Below, one piece after another: positions 15,832 to 24,270 of a stretch of 33,399 bases of DNA. Under the pieces are notes generated by a model. It was not told the origin of the DNA, did not search any database, and saw nothing but the letters and a program-made list of their open reading frames with translations. The stretch covers positions 1 through 33,399 of the forward strand of contig DASSKW010000124.1 in the NCBI GenBank assembly GCA_035690065.1, in the 5' to 3' direction. Position 1 is the first letter of the stretch. Every line of letters begins with the position of its first letter. Position numbers and translations under genes: made by a program. The DNA is from DASSKW01 sp035690065. Its GTDB lineage: Bacteria > Pseudomonadota > Gammaproteobacteria > Natronospirales > REEB76.

Positions 15832-16416
15832 TCACCCGGCACGCACGGCGCTTTGCAGCGCGCGGCGTATGAGTTCTTCGCTGGAAAGATCGGTTTCCTT
15901 GATGCCTTGCAGCATGCGTGAAGCTTCCGGTGGCTTGTAACCGAGCGAGATCAGTGCAGATAGAGCTTCTTCGCGCGGGCTGCCTGCATTGCCGATACCG
16001 ATCTCGCCTTGCGCATCATCGAGACGGTCGCGCATCTCGACCACCAGACGTTCTGCGGTCTTCTTGCCGATACCGGGCAATCGCGTAAGCGCCGCACTGT
16101 CATTGTCACGGACGCAACGCGCAAACGCATCAGCGCTGATCCCCGAGAGAATTGTCAACGCCAGTCTCGGGCCAACACCGTTGACACGGATCAGCGCGCG
16201 GAACAGACGCCGTTCGGCTTCGGTGGCGAAACCGAACAGGATATGTGCATCCTCGCGCACCACCAGATGCGTGTGCAACATGATCTCGCTGCCCACATCG
16301 GGCAGGTCATAAAATGTGGACATGGGCGCTTCGACTTCATAGCCGACCCCATGCACATCGAGTAACAACAGCGGTGGCTGCTTGCGCAGAAGTTTGCCGC
16401 GCAGGAAACCGATCAT
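15832..16416 (-). CDS. ruvA: RuvA Holliday-junction-binding subunit
   Basis: A 194-residue protein. An N-terminal OB fold (MIGFLRGKL) leads to two helix-hairpin-helix motifs (VNGVGPRLAL and LPGIGKKTAERL) and a C-terminal RuvB-contacting three-helix domain joined by a flexible linker. The ATG at 16414-16416 begins with the canonical MIG; it overlaps the ruvC stop (ATGA). A longer in-frame start at 16476 would run into ruvC and add 20 unrelated residues. Confidence 0.97.
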   Translation of the reverse strand: MIGFLRGKLLRKQPPLLLLDVHGVGYEVEAPMSTFYDLPDVGSEIMLHTHLVVREDAHILFGFATEAERRLFRALIRVNGVGPRLALTILSGISADAFARCVRDNDSAALTRLPGIGKKTAERLVVEMRDRLDDAQGEIGIGNAGSPREEALSALISLGYKPPEASRMLQGIKETDLSSEELIRRALQSAVRAG

Positions 16417-16919
16417 GAATCGCACCCTGTATGGCGTGCCAATTGCAACTTGAGATCGCGGCTGTGCGCATGACATACCGCCACCGCCAATGCATCAGCA
16501 CTGTCGGATTGCAGGTCGCCGCGCAGATTCAGCAATATCCGCATCATATGTTGTACCTGATCCTTGGACGCGGCGCCTTTGCCCACTACCGCCTGCTTCA
16601 CCGAACGCGGTGTGTATTCGAACACCGCCAATTCGAACTCGAGTGTCGCGCAAATAGCTGCCGCGCGTGCCTGACCCAGCTTCAGCGCGCTATCGGCATT
16701 CTTGTGTACGAACGCCTGTTCGATAGCCAGTTCCTGCGGTTGGAATTCCTCCACCAGTGCGCGCACTCCGTAGTATATTTCGCGCAGACGCAGTGGAAAT
16801 TCCTTGCCCCGGATACGGATACACCCACTGGTCACATGCTGCACCCGGCGGCCATCATGATCCACCACCCCATATCCGGTGAACAACGAGCCAGGATCGA
16901 TGCCGAGAATCCGGATCAC
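16413..16919 (-). CDS. ruvC: RuvC Holliday-junction resolvase
   Basis: A 168-residue RNase-H-fold endonuclease. The catalytic acidic residues D8 (GIDPGS), E67 (AIEQAF), D139 and D142 (SDSADALA) have the spacing of E. coli D7/E66/D138/D141. It resolves junctions by symmetric nicking after RuvAB migration. It lies 22 bases downstream of yebC. Confidence 0.98.
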   Translation of the reverse strand: MIRILGIDPGSLFTGYGVVDHDGRRVQHVTSGCIRIRGKEFPLRLREIYYGVRALVEEFQPQELAIEQAFVHKNADSALKLGQARAAAICATLEFELAVFEYTPRSVKQAVVGKGAASKDQVQHMMRILLNLRGDLQSDSADALAVAVCHAHSRDLKLQLARHTGCDS

Positions 16920-16941
16920 ACCCGGCGCCCGTGTTCAATAT

Positions 16942-17685
16942 TCATAGATTCTGCAGCACTTCGTCCGGAAAATCGGCATTCGAGTACACGGTCTGCACAT
17001 CATCGAGACTCTCCAGTGCTTCGAGCAATTTCAACACTGTCTCCGCCTGCTCATTCTCCAACTCCACCGAGATGGAAGCACGCATGGTGATCTCGGCGGA
17101 ATCTGCTTTCAGGCCCGCCTGTTCCATGGCATCTTTCACGGTGTGGAATGCAGCCGGCTCAGTCAGCACTTCCAGATTGTTCTCGACATCGCGTACCACG
17201 TCTTCGGCACCGGCTTCCAGTGCAGCTTCCATCAACCTGTCTTCGTTGACGCTGGCCGGAAACAGCAGCACGCCGGATTGATTGAACAGGTAGCTCACCG
17301 AACCGTCGGCGCCAAGATTGCCACCGTGTTTCGAGAACGCGTGCCGTACTTCGCCCACCGTTCGGGTACGGTTATCGGTCAGGCAATCGACGATCACCGC
17401 CACTCCACCGGGAGCGTAACCTTCGTAACGTATTTCCTCGAATGCAGCCCCTTCAAGTTCACCGGCGCCCCGTTTGATAGCGCGTTCGATGGTGTCCTTG
17501 GTCATGTTGGCGGTCAGCGCCTTGTCCACCGCCAGACGCAAGCGTGGATTCTGATCCGGATTGGGATCGCCATTACGCGCCGCCGTCGTGATCTCCCGGA
17601 TCAGGCGCGTAAACAACTTGCCGCGCTTGGCGTCCTGCGCGTTCTTTCGATGCTGGATGTTGGCCCACTTGCTATGCCCGGCCAT
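16942..17685 (-). CDS. yebC: YebC/TACO1-family translation-associated protein
   Basis: A 247-residue cytosolic protein beginning MAGHSKWANIQHRK, the invariant family signature, with IERAIKRGAGE and YEGYAPGGVAVIV further on. The family has been described as a DNA-binding regulator and, more recently, as a translation factor that relieves ribosome stalling at proline-rich stretches; the sequence does not decide. It is directly upstream of ruvC, as in many proteobacteria, and 24 bases downstream of the yfaZ-like gene. Confidence 0.96.
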   Translation of the reverse strand: MAGHSKWANIQHRKNAQDAKRGKLFTRLIREITTAARNGDPNPDQNPRLRLAVDKALTANMTKDTIERAIKRGAGELEGAAFEEIRYEGYAPGGVAVIVDCLTDNRTRTVGEVRHAFSKHGGNLGADGSVSYLFNQSGVLLFPASVNEDRLMEAALEAGAEDVVRDVENNLEVLTEPAAFHTVKDAMEQAGLKADSAEITMRASISVELENEQAETVLKLLEALESLDDVQTVYSNADFPDEVLQNL

Positions 17686-17709
17686 ACTGGTTCCCCGTTG
17701 GATATAAAA

Positions 17710-18273
17710 TTAGAACGTCAGGCTCAGGCCCACCATGAAGGTGTTATCCAGCGTGACCGTACTACTGCTGGTGAAGGCAGCTGCAACATGCCGATAACCG
17801 ACATAGATCTCGGCGTTGCGCAGCACTGAATAGCCTGCACGCACTCCGAATTCCATATACCGATCGGCATGGTTGAATGAGACGATGCTCGGCGCGTAAT
17901 ACAACTCGCCACCGATGGCAAAACGGTTATAGCTCGGCCAGACATAATGGAAATGTGCGCCCAGCGCGATTGCGACGCCATTTTCAGAGCCTTGACTCGG
18001 CGCTATGAACAGCGCCTTGCCGCCCACCCCGAATATCAACGGCGAACCCACCGGACTTGCATTACCGACCAGACCCAGGCCCACGCTACCGATGTCCACC
18101 GAGCTGGTGTGATGGAGATAACCAAGGCTGCCTTCCAGACCTGAATTGGTGAGGCTGGCCGTATAACCGACCTGGGCGGCATTACTACCCAGATTGACAT
18201 CCAGATTGTCGGCATTGGCGCCTATTGTGAAGACAGCCAATAACACGAACAGGCCGGCGCGAACGTACAGCAT
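17710..18273 (-). CDS. YfaZ-like outer-membrane beta-barrel protein
   Basis: A 187-residue protein with a Sec signal (MLYVRAGLFVLLAVFTIGANA). Amphipathic beta-strand segments and many Gly and Tyr residues follow, and the C-terminal residue is Phe (LSLTF) as for Bam substrates. The pattern fits the YfaZ family of small barrels, whose function is unknown. The ATG at 18271-18273 is supported by AAGGAG 8 nt upstream; the frame stays open further upstream but reads as non-coding and lies opposite relA. It is divergent from relA and probably co-transcribed with yebC. Confidence 0.8.
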   Translation of the reverse strand: MLYVRAGLFVLLAVFTIGANADNLDVNLGSNAAQVGYTASLTNSGLEGSLGYLHHTSSVDIGSVGLGLVGNASPVGSPLIFGVGGKALFIAPSQGSENGVAIALGAHFHYVWPSYNRFAIGGELYYAPSIVSFNHADRYMEFGVRAGYSVLRNAEIYVGYRHVAAAFTSSSTVTLDNTFMVGLSLTF

Positions 18274-18366
18274 GGCGAACACTCCTTGGATATGACAGGA
18301 CTCGGCTAACAATATGGGTATGATAACGGTAAATACCCGAGCCTGACATCCGTTACTGCCGCCGCC

Positions 18367-20484
18367 ATGCCTGAAGACACTGTATCCCACCCTGATCCTG
18401 AAGCAGTGCTGGCTGAAATACTGCGGTTGGCCGACCGGGATGCATTGACGCCTGCCTTGCGTGAACATGCGCTCGGCGTCGGTACGATCCTGACGGAATT
18501 GGGACTGGATCCGGTTCTGACCCATGCCGGGATTGCAGTACCGCTGACAGTGGCCGGGCTGCTGCCGGAAGATAGACTGCCGGATGTACTCGGCGCTGAG
18601 GCTGCCGCACTCGTCACCGCAGTACTGGCAATCCCGGCAGTCGAGGCCCTGGGCAACCGGGAAGACACGCTCACCTCGCCTGCACAGGCCGAGAACCTGC
18701 GCAAATTGCTGCTGGCGGTGATCCGCGATGCGCGGGTATTGGTGATCCGGCTCGCCGATCGCCTGCAGGCTCTGCGCATGGTGAAGCAGGACGATACGGC
18801 ACAGCAGCATACCCTGGCGCACGCGGCCCGGGAGATCTATGCCCCACTCGCCAACCGGCTCGGCATCTGGCAGCTCAAATGGGAATTGGAAGATCTGGCG
18901 TTCCGTTATCTCGAACCGGAAAACTATCGCGAGGTAGCGACCTGGCTCAGCGAACGCCGCGCCGACCGCGAGACCTTCATCGCTGACACCACTGTCCAGT
19001 TAGTAGCTGCGCTGGCGACAGCCGGGATCAGCGCCACGGTCAGCGGACGGCCCAAACACATCTACAGCATCTGGCGCAAACTGCAGCGCAAACAGCTCGA
19101 TTTCGAACAGATCTACGATCTGCGTGCCTTGCGGGTGCTGGTGGAAAATATCACCGAGTGCTATGCCGTGCTCGGAGTGGTGCACGGTCTCTGGCATCAC
19201 ATCCCCAGGGAGTTCGACGACTACATCGCGACGCCCAAGGACAATCTCTACCAATCTCTGCATACCGCCGTGGTAGGTCCGGACGGACGACCGCTCGAAA
19301 TCCAGATCCGGACCTTTGCCATGCACCAGCATGCCGAACTGGGAGTGGCCGCCCACTGGCGCTACAAGGAAGGCGCCCGTTTCGACGCGGCACTGGAAAC
19401 CCGCATCGGCTGGATGCGGCAATTGCTCGCGCCGGGTGGCAGCGATCAGGATTTCATCGACCAGTTGCGCACCGAATTGGTGGAAGAGCGCGTTTATGTG
19501 CTGACCCCGAAGGGTGCGGTGATGGACTTGCCGCGTGGCGCCACACCACTGGATTTCGCCTATTACGTGCATACCGATGTCGGTCATCGTTGCCGCGGCG
19601 CACGGGTCAATGGGCGATTGGTACCGCTCACCCATGTTCTCGACAACGGCGACCAAGTGGAAATCCTCACTGCGCGCGAGCGTGATCCCAGTCGCGACTG
19701 GCTTAATCCAGCGACCGGCTTCCTGGCCACCTCGCGGGCCCGCGACAAGGTGCGCGCTTTCTTCCGTGCCCAGGACCGGGGCCTGAATGTACGCTACGGA
19801 CGCGAGTTGCTGGAACGTGAACTGGACCGGCTCGGGCTGCGTGATTTTCGTCACGATCGGCTGTTGCAACATTTCCCATTTGATAACCAGGAAGAACTGC
19901 TGGCGGCGCTGGGTGCCGGCGATATATCGCAGGCGCAGCTCACCGGCGCCCTGCAACGGGCGATAGCCGCCACAGCGCCGCCGCTCCAGACTCCATCGAT
20001 CAGCCCTCATGCCAGATCAAGACTTCCTGTCGGGCCGGCAGTGAACGTCGCCGGGGTCGGTAATCTGCTCACCAGCCTGGCGCGCTGCTGCAACCCTTTA
20101 CCGGGTGAAGCGATCCGGGGATATATCACACGCAATCACAACATTACCGTGCACCGGGCCGATTGCCCGAACCTGGTGCGTCTGTTGCAAAAGGCCGCGG
20201 AACGCGAGATGGCAGTGACCTGGCGCAGCGAACAGCAGCCGGCGCCTGTGAATCTGCTCATCGAAGCGATGGATAGGCGCAGCTTGCTGTCCGATCTGAC
20301 GGGGGTGCTGGCCAACGAGAAAATCCAGATCCTGGCGATGCAGACTCGCCTGGCCAGCGATGGCGGTCTGGCCGTAGTCCGTTTCACGGTGACAATCCCC
20401 AACCTTGAATTGCTTTCACGTCTGCTGCTGCGCATGTCACGAATCCCCGGGGTGCAGCGGGCCGTCCGCGAAGCCGGCGGCTGA
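18367..20484 (+). CDS. relA: RelA, (p)ppGpp synthetase with degenerate hydrolase domain
   Basis: A 705-residue RelA/SpoT homologue. The N-terminal pseudo-HD hydrolase domain (about 1-160) has lost the His-Asp metal site (THAGIAVPL where HD is expected). The synthetase domain follows, with GRPKHIYSIWRK at 228-238 and EFDDY at 282-286, the acidic RelA-type signature rather than the SpoT RFKD type. TGS (about 385-450), a zinc-finger region with RCCNPLPG, and a C-terminal ACT domain complete it. It makes pppGpp/ppGpp on stalled ribosomes. No spoT is visible in the window. It is divergent from the yfaZ-like gene across 93 bases. Confidence 0.95.
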   Translation: MPEDTVSHPDPEAVLAEILRLADRDALTPALREHALGVGTILTELGLDPVLTHAGIAVPLTVAGLLPEDRLPDVLGAEAAALVTAVLAIPAVEALGNREDTLTSPAQAENLRKLLLAVIRDARVLVIRLADRLQALRMVKQDDTAQQHTLAHAAREIYAPLANRLGIWQLKWELEDLAFRYLEPENYREVATWLSERRADRETFIADTTVQLVAALATAGISATVSGRPKHIYSIWRKLQRKQLDFEQIYDLRALRVLVENITECYAVLGVVHGLWHHIPREFDDYIATPKDNLYQSLHTAVVGPDGRPLEIQIRTFAMHQHAELGVAAHWRYKEGARFDAALETRIGWMRQLLAPGGSDQDFIDQLRTELVEERVYVLTPKGAVMDLPRGATPLDFAYYVHTDVGHRCRGARVNGRLVPLTHVLDNGDQVEILTARERDPSRDWLNPATGFLATSRARDKVRAFFRAQDRGLNVRYGRELLERELDRLGLRDFRHDRLLQHFPFDNQEELLAALGAGDISQAQLTGALQRAIAATAPPLQTPSISPHARSRLPVGPAVNVAGVGNLLTSLARCCNPLPGEAIRGYITRNHNITVHRADCPNLVRLLQKAAEREMAVTWRSEQQPAPVNLLIEAMDRRSLLSDLTGVLANEKIQILAMQTRLASDGGLAVVRFTVTIPNLELLSRLLLRMSRIPGVQRAVREAGG

Positions 20485-20593
20485 CCGGGTTCCCAATGGC
20501 GGCGGCTTGGGCTACAGTCGCTCCGTCACAAGACGAGGATATGTCATTCGCAGCCGAGCCCACCGCGCCAAATCCGTCGCCGCGTCCGGTCCT

Positions 20594-21502
20594 GTGGATA
20601 GCCGGAGTTTTCTCTACACGCTGGCGGCGGCGCTCCCGGTAATCGTGGCCGGCTTCATCGTCTGGCACCATCATCAACACACCCAGCCTGCGGATATGCC
20701 CGCCCAGACCGATCTCACCCTGATTTCAATCAAGCCGCCTTCTGCCGAAGCCCTGCAGAACATTTTTTCCAGTCAGGATTACGCTTGGCCGCCTCAGGAT
20801 GCGGTCCCGCCGTACGCCATCACCAACCTGCCCTACGGCCTCGGCACGCTGGACAAGGACGAGAAAAAGACCGTGTTCTTTCGCGCCCTGCTGCCGATCG
20901 TGCTGGTCGAGAACCTGCGCATCTGGAACCAGCGCGTGTTTCTGCTGGAGCAATTCGGGCATGGCAGGATTGATCCACAATCCGATGCGGGACAGAGCCT
21001 GACAACGCTCGCCGAACGCTACCGGGTCGAAGGCGATCTCAACAACCCGCGGGTACGGGACGCGCTGCTGCGGCGGGTGGACGTGGTGCCGGTGGCACTG
21101 GTACTGGCCCAAGCGGCCCAGGAAAGCGGCTGGGGGACCTCACGCTTTGCCCTGGAAGCCAACAACCTGTTCGGGATCTGGACCTGGGACGAAGACGAAG
21201 GTTCGACGCCGATCAATCGGCCCAGCGATGCCAGTCATTTCGTTCGCATCTATCCGGACGTGCAGGCTTCGGTACGCGCCTACCTGCACAACATCAACAT
21301 CGGCTTCGCCTACGCCGGGTTCCGTGCCTTGCGTGCCGAGATGCGTTCACAGGGCAAACCTCTCGATCCCATCGAGTTGGCTGGCACCCTGGATCGCTAC
21401 TCGACTGCCGGCGATCTCTATGTCGCCAATATCCGCACCATGATCCGCAGCAATGAACTGAGCAAACTCAGTAATCTGTCGCTGGCACCGTTAGGTCAAT
21501 AA
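20594..21502 (+). CDS. Bax-like glucosaminidase, membrane-anchored
   Basis: The product has one N-terminal membrane segment (SFLYTLAAALPVIVAGFIVW) and a C-terminal glucosaminidase domain. The domain resembles E. coli Bax, with the likely catalytic Glu in LAQAAQESGWGTSRFA. It should cleave GlcNAc-MurNAc bonds in peptidoglycan from the periplasmic face. The start is uncertain. The frame has no ATG between relA and the membrane segment, and GTG 20594 is the closest plausible codon but lacks a good ribosome site. An ATG at 20541 in another frame opens a short reading frame that ends after 33 codons. The gene follows relA by about 110 bases. Confidence 0.8.
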   Translation: MDSRSFLYTLAAALPVIVAGFIVWHHHQHTQPADMPAQTDLTLISIKPPSAEALQNIFSSQDYAWPPQDAVPPYAITNLPYGLGTLDKDEKKTVFFRALLPIVLVENLRIWNQRVFLLEQFGHGRIDPQSDAGQSLTTLAERYRVEGDLNNPRVRDALLRRVDVVPVALVLAQAAQESGWGTSRFALEANNLFGIWTWDEDEGSTPINRPSDASHFVRIYPDVQASVRAYLHNINIGFAYAGFRALRAEMRSQGKPLDPIELAGTLDRYSTAGDLYVANIRTMIRSNELSKLSNLSLAPLGQ

Positions 21503-21526
21503 AAAGATCGTTCGACTGCTTCGCTG

Positions 21527-22579
21527 TCAGGGCGGCAGCAACCACATGTGGCTGTACCAGTAGTAACGACCATCGATCCGGGCAGTACAGTTGTAACGCA
21601 TCCGCCCCGCGGACATCGGTTCCGCCGCCTGCAAGGCAAAACGTGTCTTGGTATCATTCAACCAGACGATCGGCATCTCCGGGCCATTGCGATAACAGTG
21701 CAGTGCTGCCGGTGGAACCCGGCCCGGTACCAGGTCTATTTCAACCCGCGGCGGATTGATGCTCTGCACCAGAGGATCCCACGGCGTGACGGATTGCACC
21801 GGCATTGGCAGACTATCAGCCTTGAGTGCAAAGGTCGCAAGATCGCCGTAATGTTCGTTGACGGGATAACGCGGCAAAGCACGCGGATCCAGCGGTGTCG
21901 TCAGGACACCGGACTCCTGACCGAAGGCGGTAAACCCAAGACCGGTGACCATCTCGGCCAAAGCCTGATCGTATTCTCCGTAGGGATATGCAAATAGTTT
22001 CGGCTGGGCGTTGGTATCCGCTCCCAGTTCCTGTTGCAGACGCGATTGCGCCTGCAGTATCTGGTGGCGTGAACGGTCGGCCCAGGATAGATCGCTCTCG
22101 CCCGGCCGACGAAACACCATATGCCCATGCACCACGGTGTGATCGCCGAACGTGACGCCGTGCTGTTTCATCTCGCGCATCTCGTCCCAGGTCATGAAAT
22201 CCGGCAGCTTCGCATCCACAGCCGCAGTACTGACAAAGACCGTGAACGGCCAACCACGCGCTCGCAACCGTGGATAGGCATTCTCGTAAACCGACTGGAA
22301 AGCATCGTCGATGGTGATCGCGATCACGTGGTCCGGGATCGGTTTGCCCTGCTTCAGATAGTCCACGATCTTCGGCAAAGCCCAGACCTGATAATGGTTA
22401 TCGGCCAGCCAATCCAGTTGGGCGTCAAACTGGTCGAGACGGATATTGGTGGAAGGGTAACGCTCGTCGCCGAAGCGATGATAGACAAACACTACCGCAT
22501 GAGACGGCACAGCAGCGCTGACTGCAACCGCCAAAGCCGGCAGCACCAACGCCAGGAAACCCACCATGAATTTACCCAT
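21527..22579 (-). CDS. Exported NodB-type polysaccharide deacetylase
   Basis: A 350-residue protein with an N-terminal signal or anchor (about 5-24) and a NodB domain (about 28-245). The catalytic Asp pair is D91-D92 in TIDDAF, the zinc histidines are H147 and H151 (HTVVH), and FAYPYGEY forms motif 3. It should remove acetyl groups from GlcNAc-containing polymers or peptidoglycan in the periplasm; the substrate is unknown. About 105 residues follow, rich in Trp, Tyr and Pro (ending MWLLPP), probably a separate beta-rich domain. The ATG at 22577-22579 is chosen for the signal peptide right after it. It is convergent with the glucosaminidase gene, 24 bases apart. Confidence 0.87.
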   Translation of the reverse strand: MGKFMVGFLALVLPALAVAVSAAVPSHAVVFVYHRFGDERYPSTNIRLDQFDAQLDWLADNHYQVWALPKIVDYLKQGKPIPDHVIAITIDDAFQSVYENAYPRLRARGWPFTVFVSTAAVDAKLPDFMTWDEMREMKQHGVTFGDHTVVHGHMVFRRPGESDLSWADRSRHQILQAQSRLQQELGADTNAQPKLFAYPYGEYDQALAEMVTGLGFTAFGQESGVLTTPLDPRALPRYPVNEHYGDLATFALKADSLPMPVQSVTPWDPLVQSINPPRVEIDLVPGRVPPAALHCYRNGPEMPIVWLNDTKTRFALQAAEPMSAGRMRYNCTARIDGRYYWYSHMWLLPP

Positions 22580-22645
22580 GACGGAAATGCTCGCACCCGG
22601 CGCAAGGAAACACAAGCGGATGGATCACCTTTTCAAGAAGCACAA

Positions 22646-22667
22646 AAAGGCGCCCGCAGGCGCCTTT
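22646..22667 (-). terminator. Intrinsic terminator of the sucAB-lpdA operon
   Basis: On the minus strand, a 9-bp stem (AAAGGCGCC/GGCGCCTTT) with a 4-base loop is followed by T residues. It lies about 22 bases downstream of the lpdA stop. Confidence 0.85.
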
Positions 22668-22688
22668 GGAGTGACATAACTTCACCGT

Positions 22689-24128
22689 TTATTTGTTGAT
22701 TGCATGGATCGCACGCTTGTCGACGGATAAAGATGCTTCGTGCATGGACTCCGAGAGCGTCGGATGCGCGTGGATGGTGCGCTGGATATCCTCGGCGCTG
22801 GCACGGAATTCCATCGCTACCACCGCTTCCGCGATCATCTCCGAAGCCATCGGGCCGACGATATGCACGCCGAGGATCTCGTCTGTGTCGGCATGTGCCA
22901 GCATCTTGACCATGCCGCTGGCCGCTTCCATGGCCTTGGCACGGCCGTTGGCAGCGAACGGGAAACTGCCGGCCTTGTATTTCACATTCTGTTTCTTCAG
23001 TTCTTCCTCGGTCTTGCCGACCCAGGCGATCTCCGGCCATGTGTAGATGATGGACGGGATCACATCGTAATTCATCTCGGAGACCTTGCCGGCGATCAGG
23101 TCGGCGACCATCACCCCTTCTTCGGAACCCTTGTGCGCCAGCATCGGGCCGCGCACGCAATCGCCGACCGCCCAGATATTATTTACGCCAGTGTGGCATT
23201 CGTCGTCCACCTGGATGAAACCACGCTGATCCAGTTTCACACCGCTGCCGTCTTCCAGCAGATTACGCGTGGCCGGACGGCGGCCGACTGCGACGATGAG
23301 CTTGTCGACCTCGATGGATTGCTTGCCAGCCTTGTCGTCGTATTGCACCTTGATTCCGGTCTTGGTCTTTTCAGTGCCGCTGACTTTCGCGCCCAGCCGG
23401 ATATCGAGACCCTGTTTCTTGAATTCACGGGCTGCGGTCTGCGCCACCTGCTGATCGGCCATGAACAGGAAATTATCCATGGCTTCGAGGATGGTGACCT
23501 GCGCCCCCAGCCGGTGCCAGACGCTGCCAAGTTCCAGACCGATGACACCGCCGCCTATCACGCCGAGACGTTTCGGCACTGCATCGAACTCAAGTGCGCC
23601 CCAGGAATCGACAGTCTTTTTGCCATCGAACGCTGCGATCTTCAGTTCCACCGGCTCCGAGCCCGCCGCCAGCACGATATGTCTGGCTTCGAGTATTTCT
23701 TTCTTCTTGGCATCGTCGAAGTCGGTGACTTCAACCTTGCCGTTCTTGAGCAGGCGTCCGGTACCGCGGATACCGGTGACGCCATTGGCCTTGAACAGCG
23801 CAGCGATGCCACCAGTCAGGCTGGTGACGATCTTGGCCTTACGCGCCTGCATCGCACCGATATCCATCTGCGGCGTACCGACCTTGATGCCGTGCGCGGC
23901 GAACTCGTGGCCAGCCTTGTGGTACATCTCGGAAGATTCCAGCAAGGCCTTCGAAGGGATACAGCCCGCATTCAGACAAGTGCCGCCAAACGCATGCTTG
24001 CCATCCGGGTTTTTCCAGTTGTCGACACAAGCGGTCTTGAGGCCGTTCTGGGCCGCGCGAATCGCGCATACATAACCGGCCGGACCTGCGCCAATTACTA
24101 TTACATCAAAGGACTGACTCATTGGCAT
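22689..24128 (-). CDS. lpdA: Dihydrolipoyl dehydrogenase (E3)
   Basis: A 479-residue FAD flavoprotein that reoxidises dihydrolipoyl groups on E2 with NAD+. The FAD motif GAGPAGY begins at residue 13, the redox disulfide is C51-C56 in GGTCLNAGCIPSK, and the NAD motif VIGGGVIGLELG follows mid-protein. The C-terminal catalytic HAHPTLSE supplies H455 across the dimer. As the last gene after sucA and sucB it is probably the E3 of the 2-oxoglutarate dehydrogenase complex, though E3 can be shared. It is separated from sucB by 142 bases holding a long hairpin. Confidence 0.97.
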   Translation of the reverse strand: MPMSQSFDVIVIGAGPAGYVCAIRAAQNGLKTACVDNWKNPDGKHAFGGTCLNAGCIPSKALLESSEMYHKAGHEFAAHGIKVGTPQMDIGAMQARKAKIVTSLTGGIAALFKANGVTGIRGTGRLLKNGKVEVTDFDDAKKKEILEARHIVLAAGSEPVELKIAAFDGKKTVDSWGALEFDAVPKRLGVIGGGVIGLELGSVWHRLGAQVTILEAMDNFLFMADQQVAQTAAREFKKQGLDIRLGAKVSGTEKTKTGIKVQYDDKAGKQSIEVDKLIVAVGRRPATRNLLEDGSGVKLDQRGFIQVDDECHTGVNNIWAVGDCVRGPMLAHKGSEEGVMVADLIAGKVSEMNYDVIPSIIYTWPEIAWVGKTEEELKKQNVKYKAGSFPFAANGRAKAMEAASGMVKMLAHADTDEILGVHIVGPMASEMIAEAVVAMEFRASAEDIQRTIHAHPTLSESMHEASLSVDKRAIHAINK

Positions 24129-24199
24129 ATTCCTGTTTCACAAAGACAATAAATGAAGGGCAAGAAGGATATCGCGCCGTTCCCGGCAACCTTTGAGCT

Positions 24200-24260
24200 G
24201 TCATGGCGAGCGTAGCGAAGCAATCCCGCGGTGAGATTGCTTGACTACGCTCGCCATGAC
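24200..24260. repeat. Long REP-like hairpin between sucB and lpdA
   Basis: Two 26-base arms (24200-24225 and 24235-24260) are reverse complements with only two mismatches and a 9-base loop. The outer arm GTCATGGCGAGCGTAG and inner AAGCAATC resemble a dispersed palindromic repeat found in many unrelated bacterial genomes. Inside an operon such an element could stabilise upstream mRNA or damp lpdA expression. It has no transposase and no U-tract. Confidence 0.8.
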
Positions 24261-24270
24261 TTGCGTTTGC

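Noticed and set aside
18316..18338. Short dyad GGGTAT/ATACCC between yfaZ-like and relA
   Set aside because: The arms are only six bases with an 11-base spacer and no supporting promoter elements. It could be chance.
18274..18822. Long N-terminal extension of the YfaZ-like protein
   Set aside because: The extension overlaps relA on the opposite strand, contains no domain, and would bury the signal peptide. ATG 18273 has a strong ribosome site.
22740..24152. Plus-strand open frame of 470 codons opposite lpdA
   Set aside because: It is an antisense shadow of a fully conserved lpdA. Its translation is His/Arg/Asp-rich with no domain, as expected from the complementary frame of a GC-rich gene.
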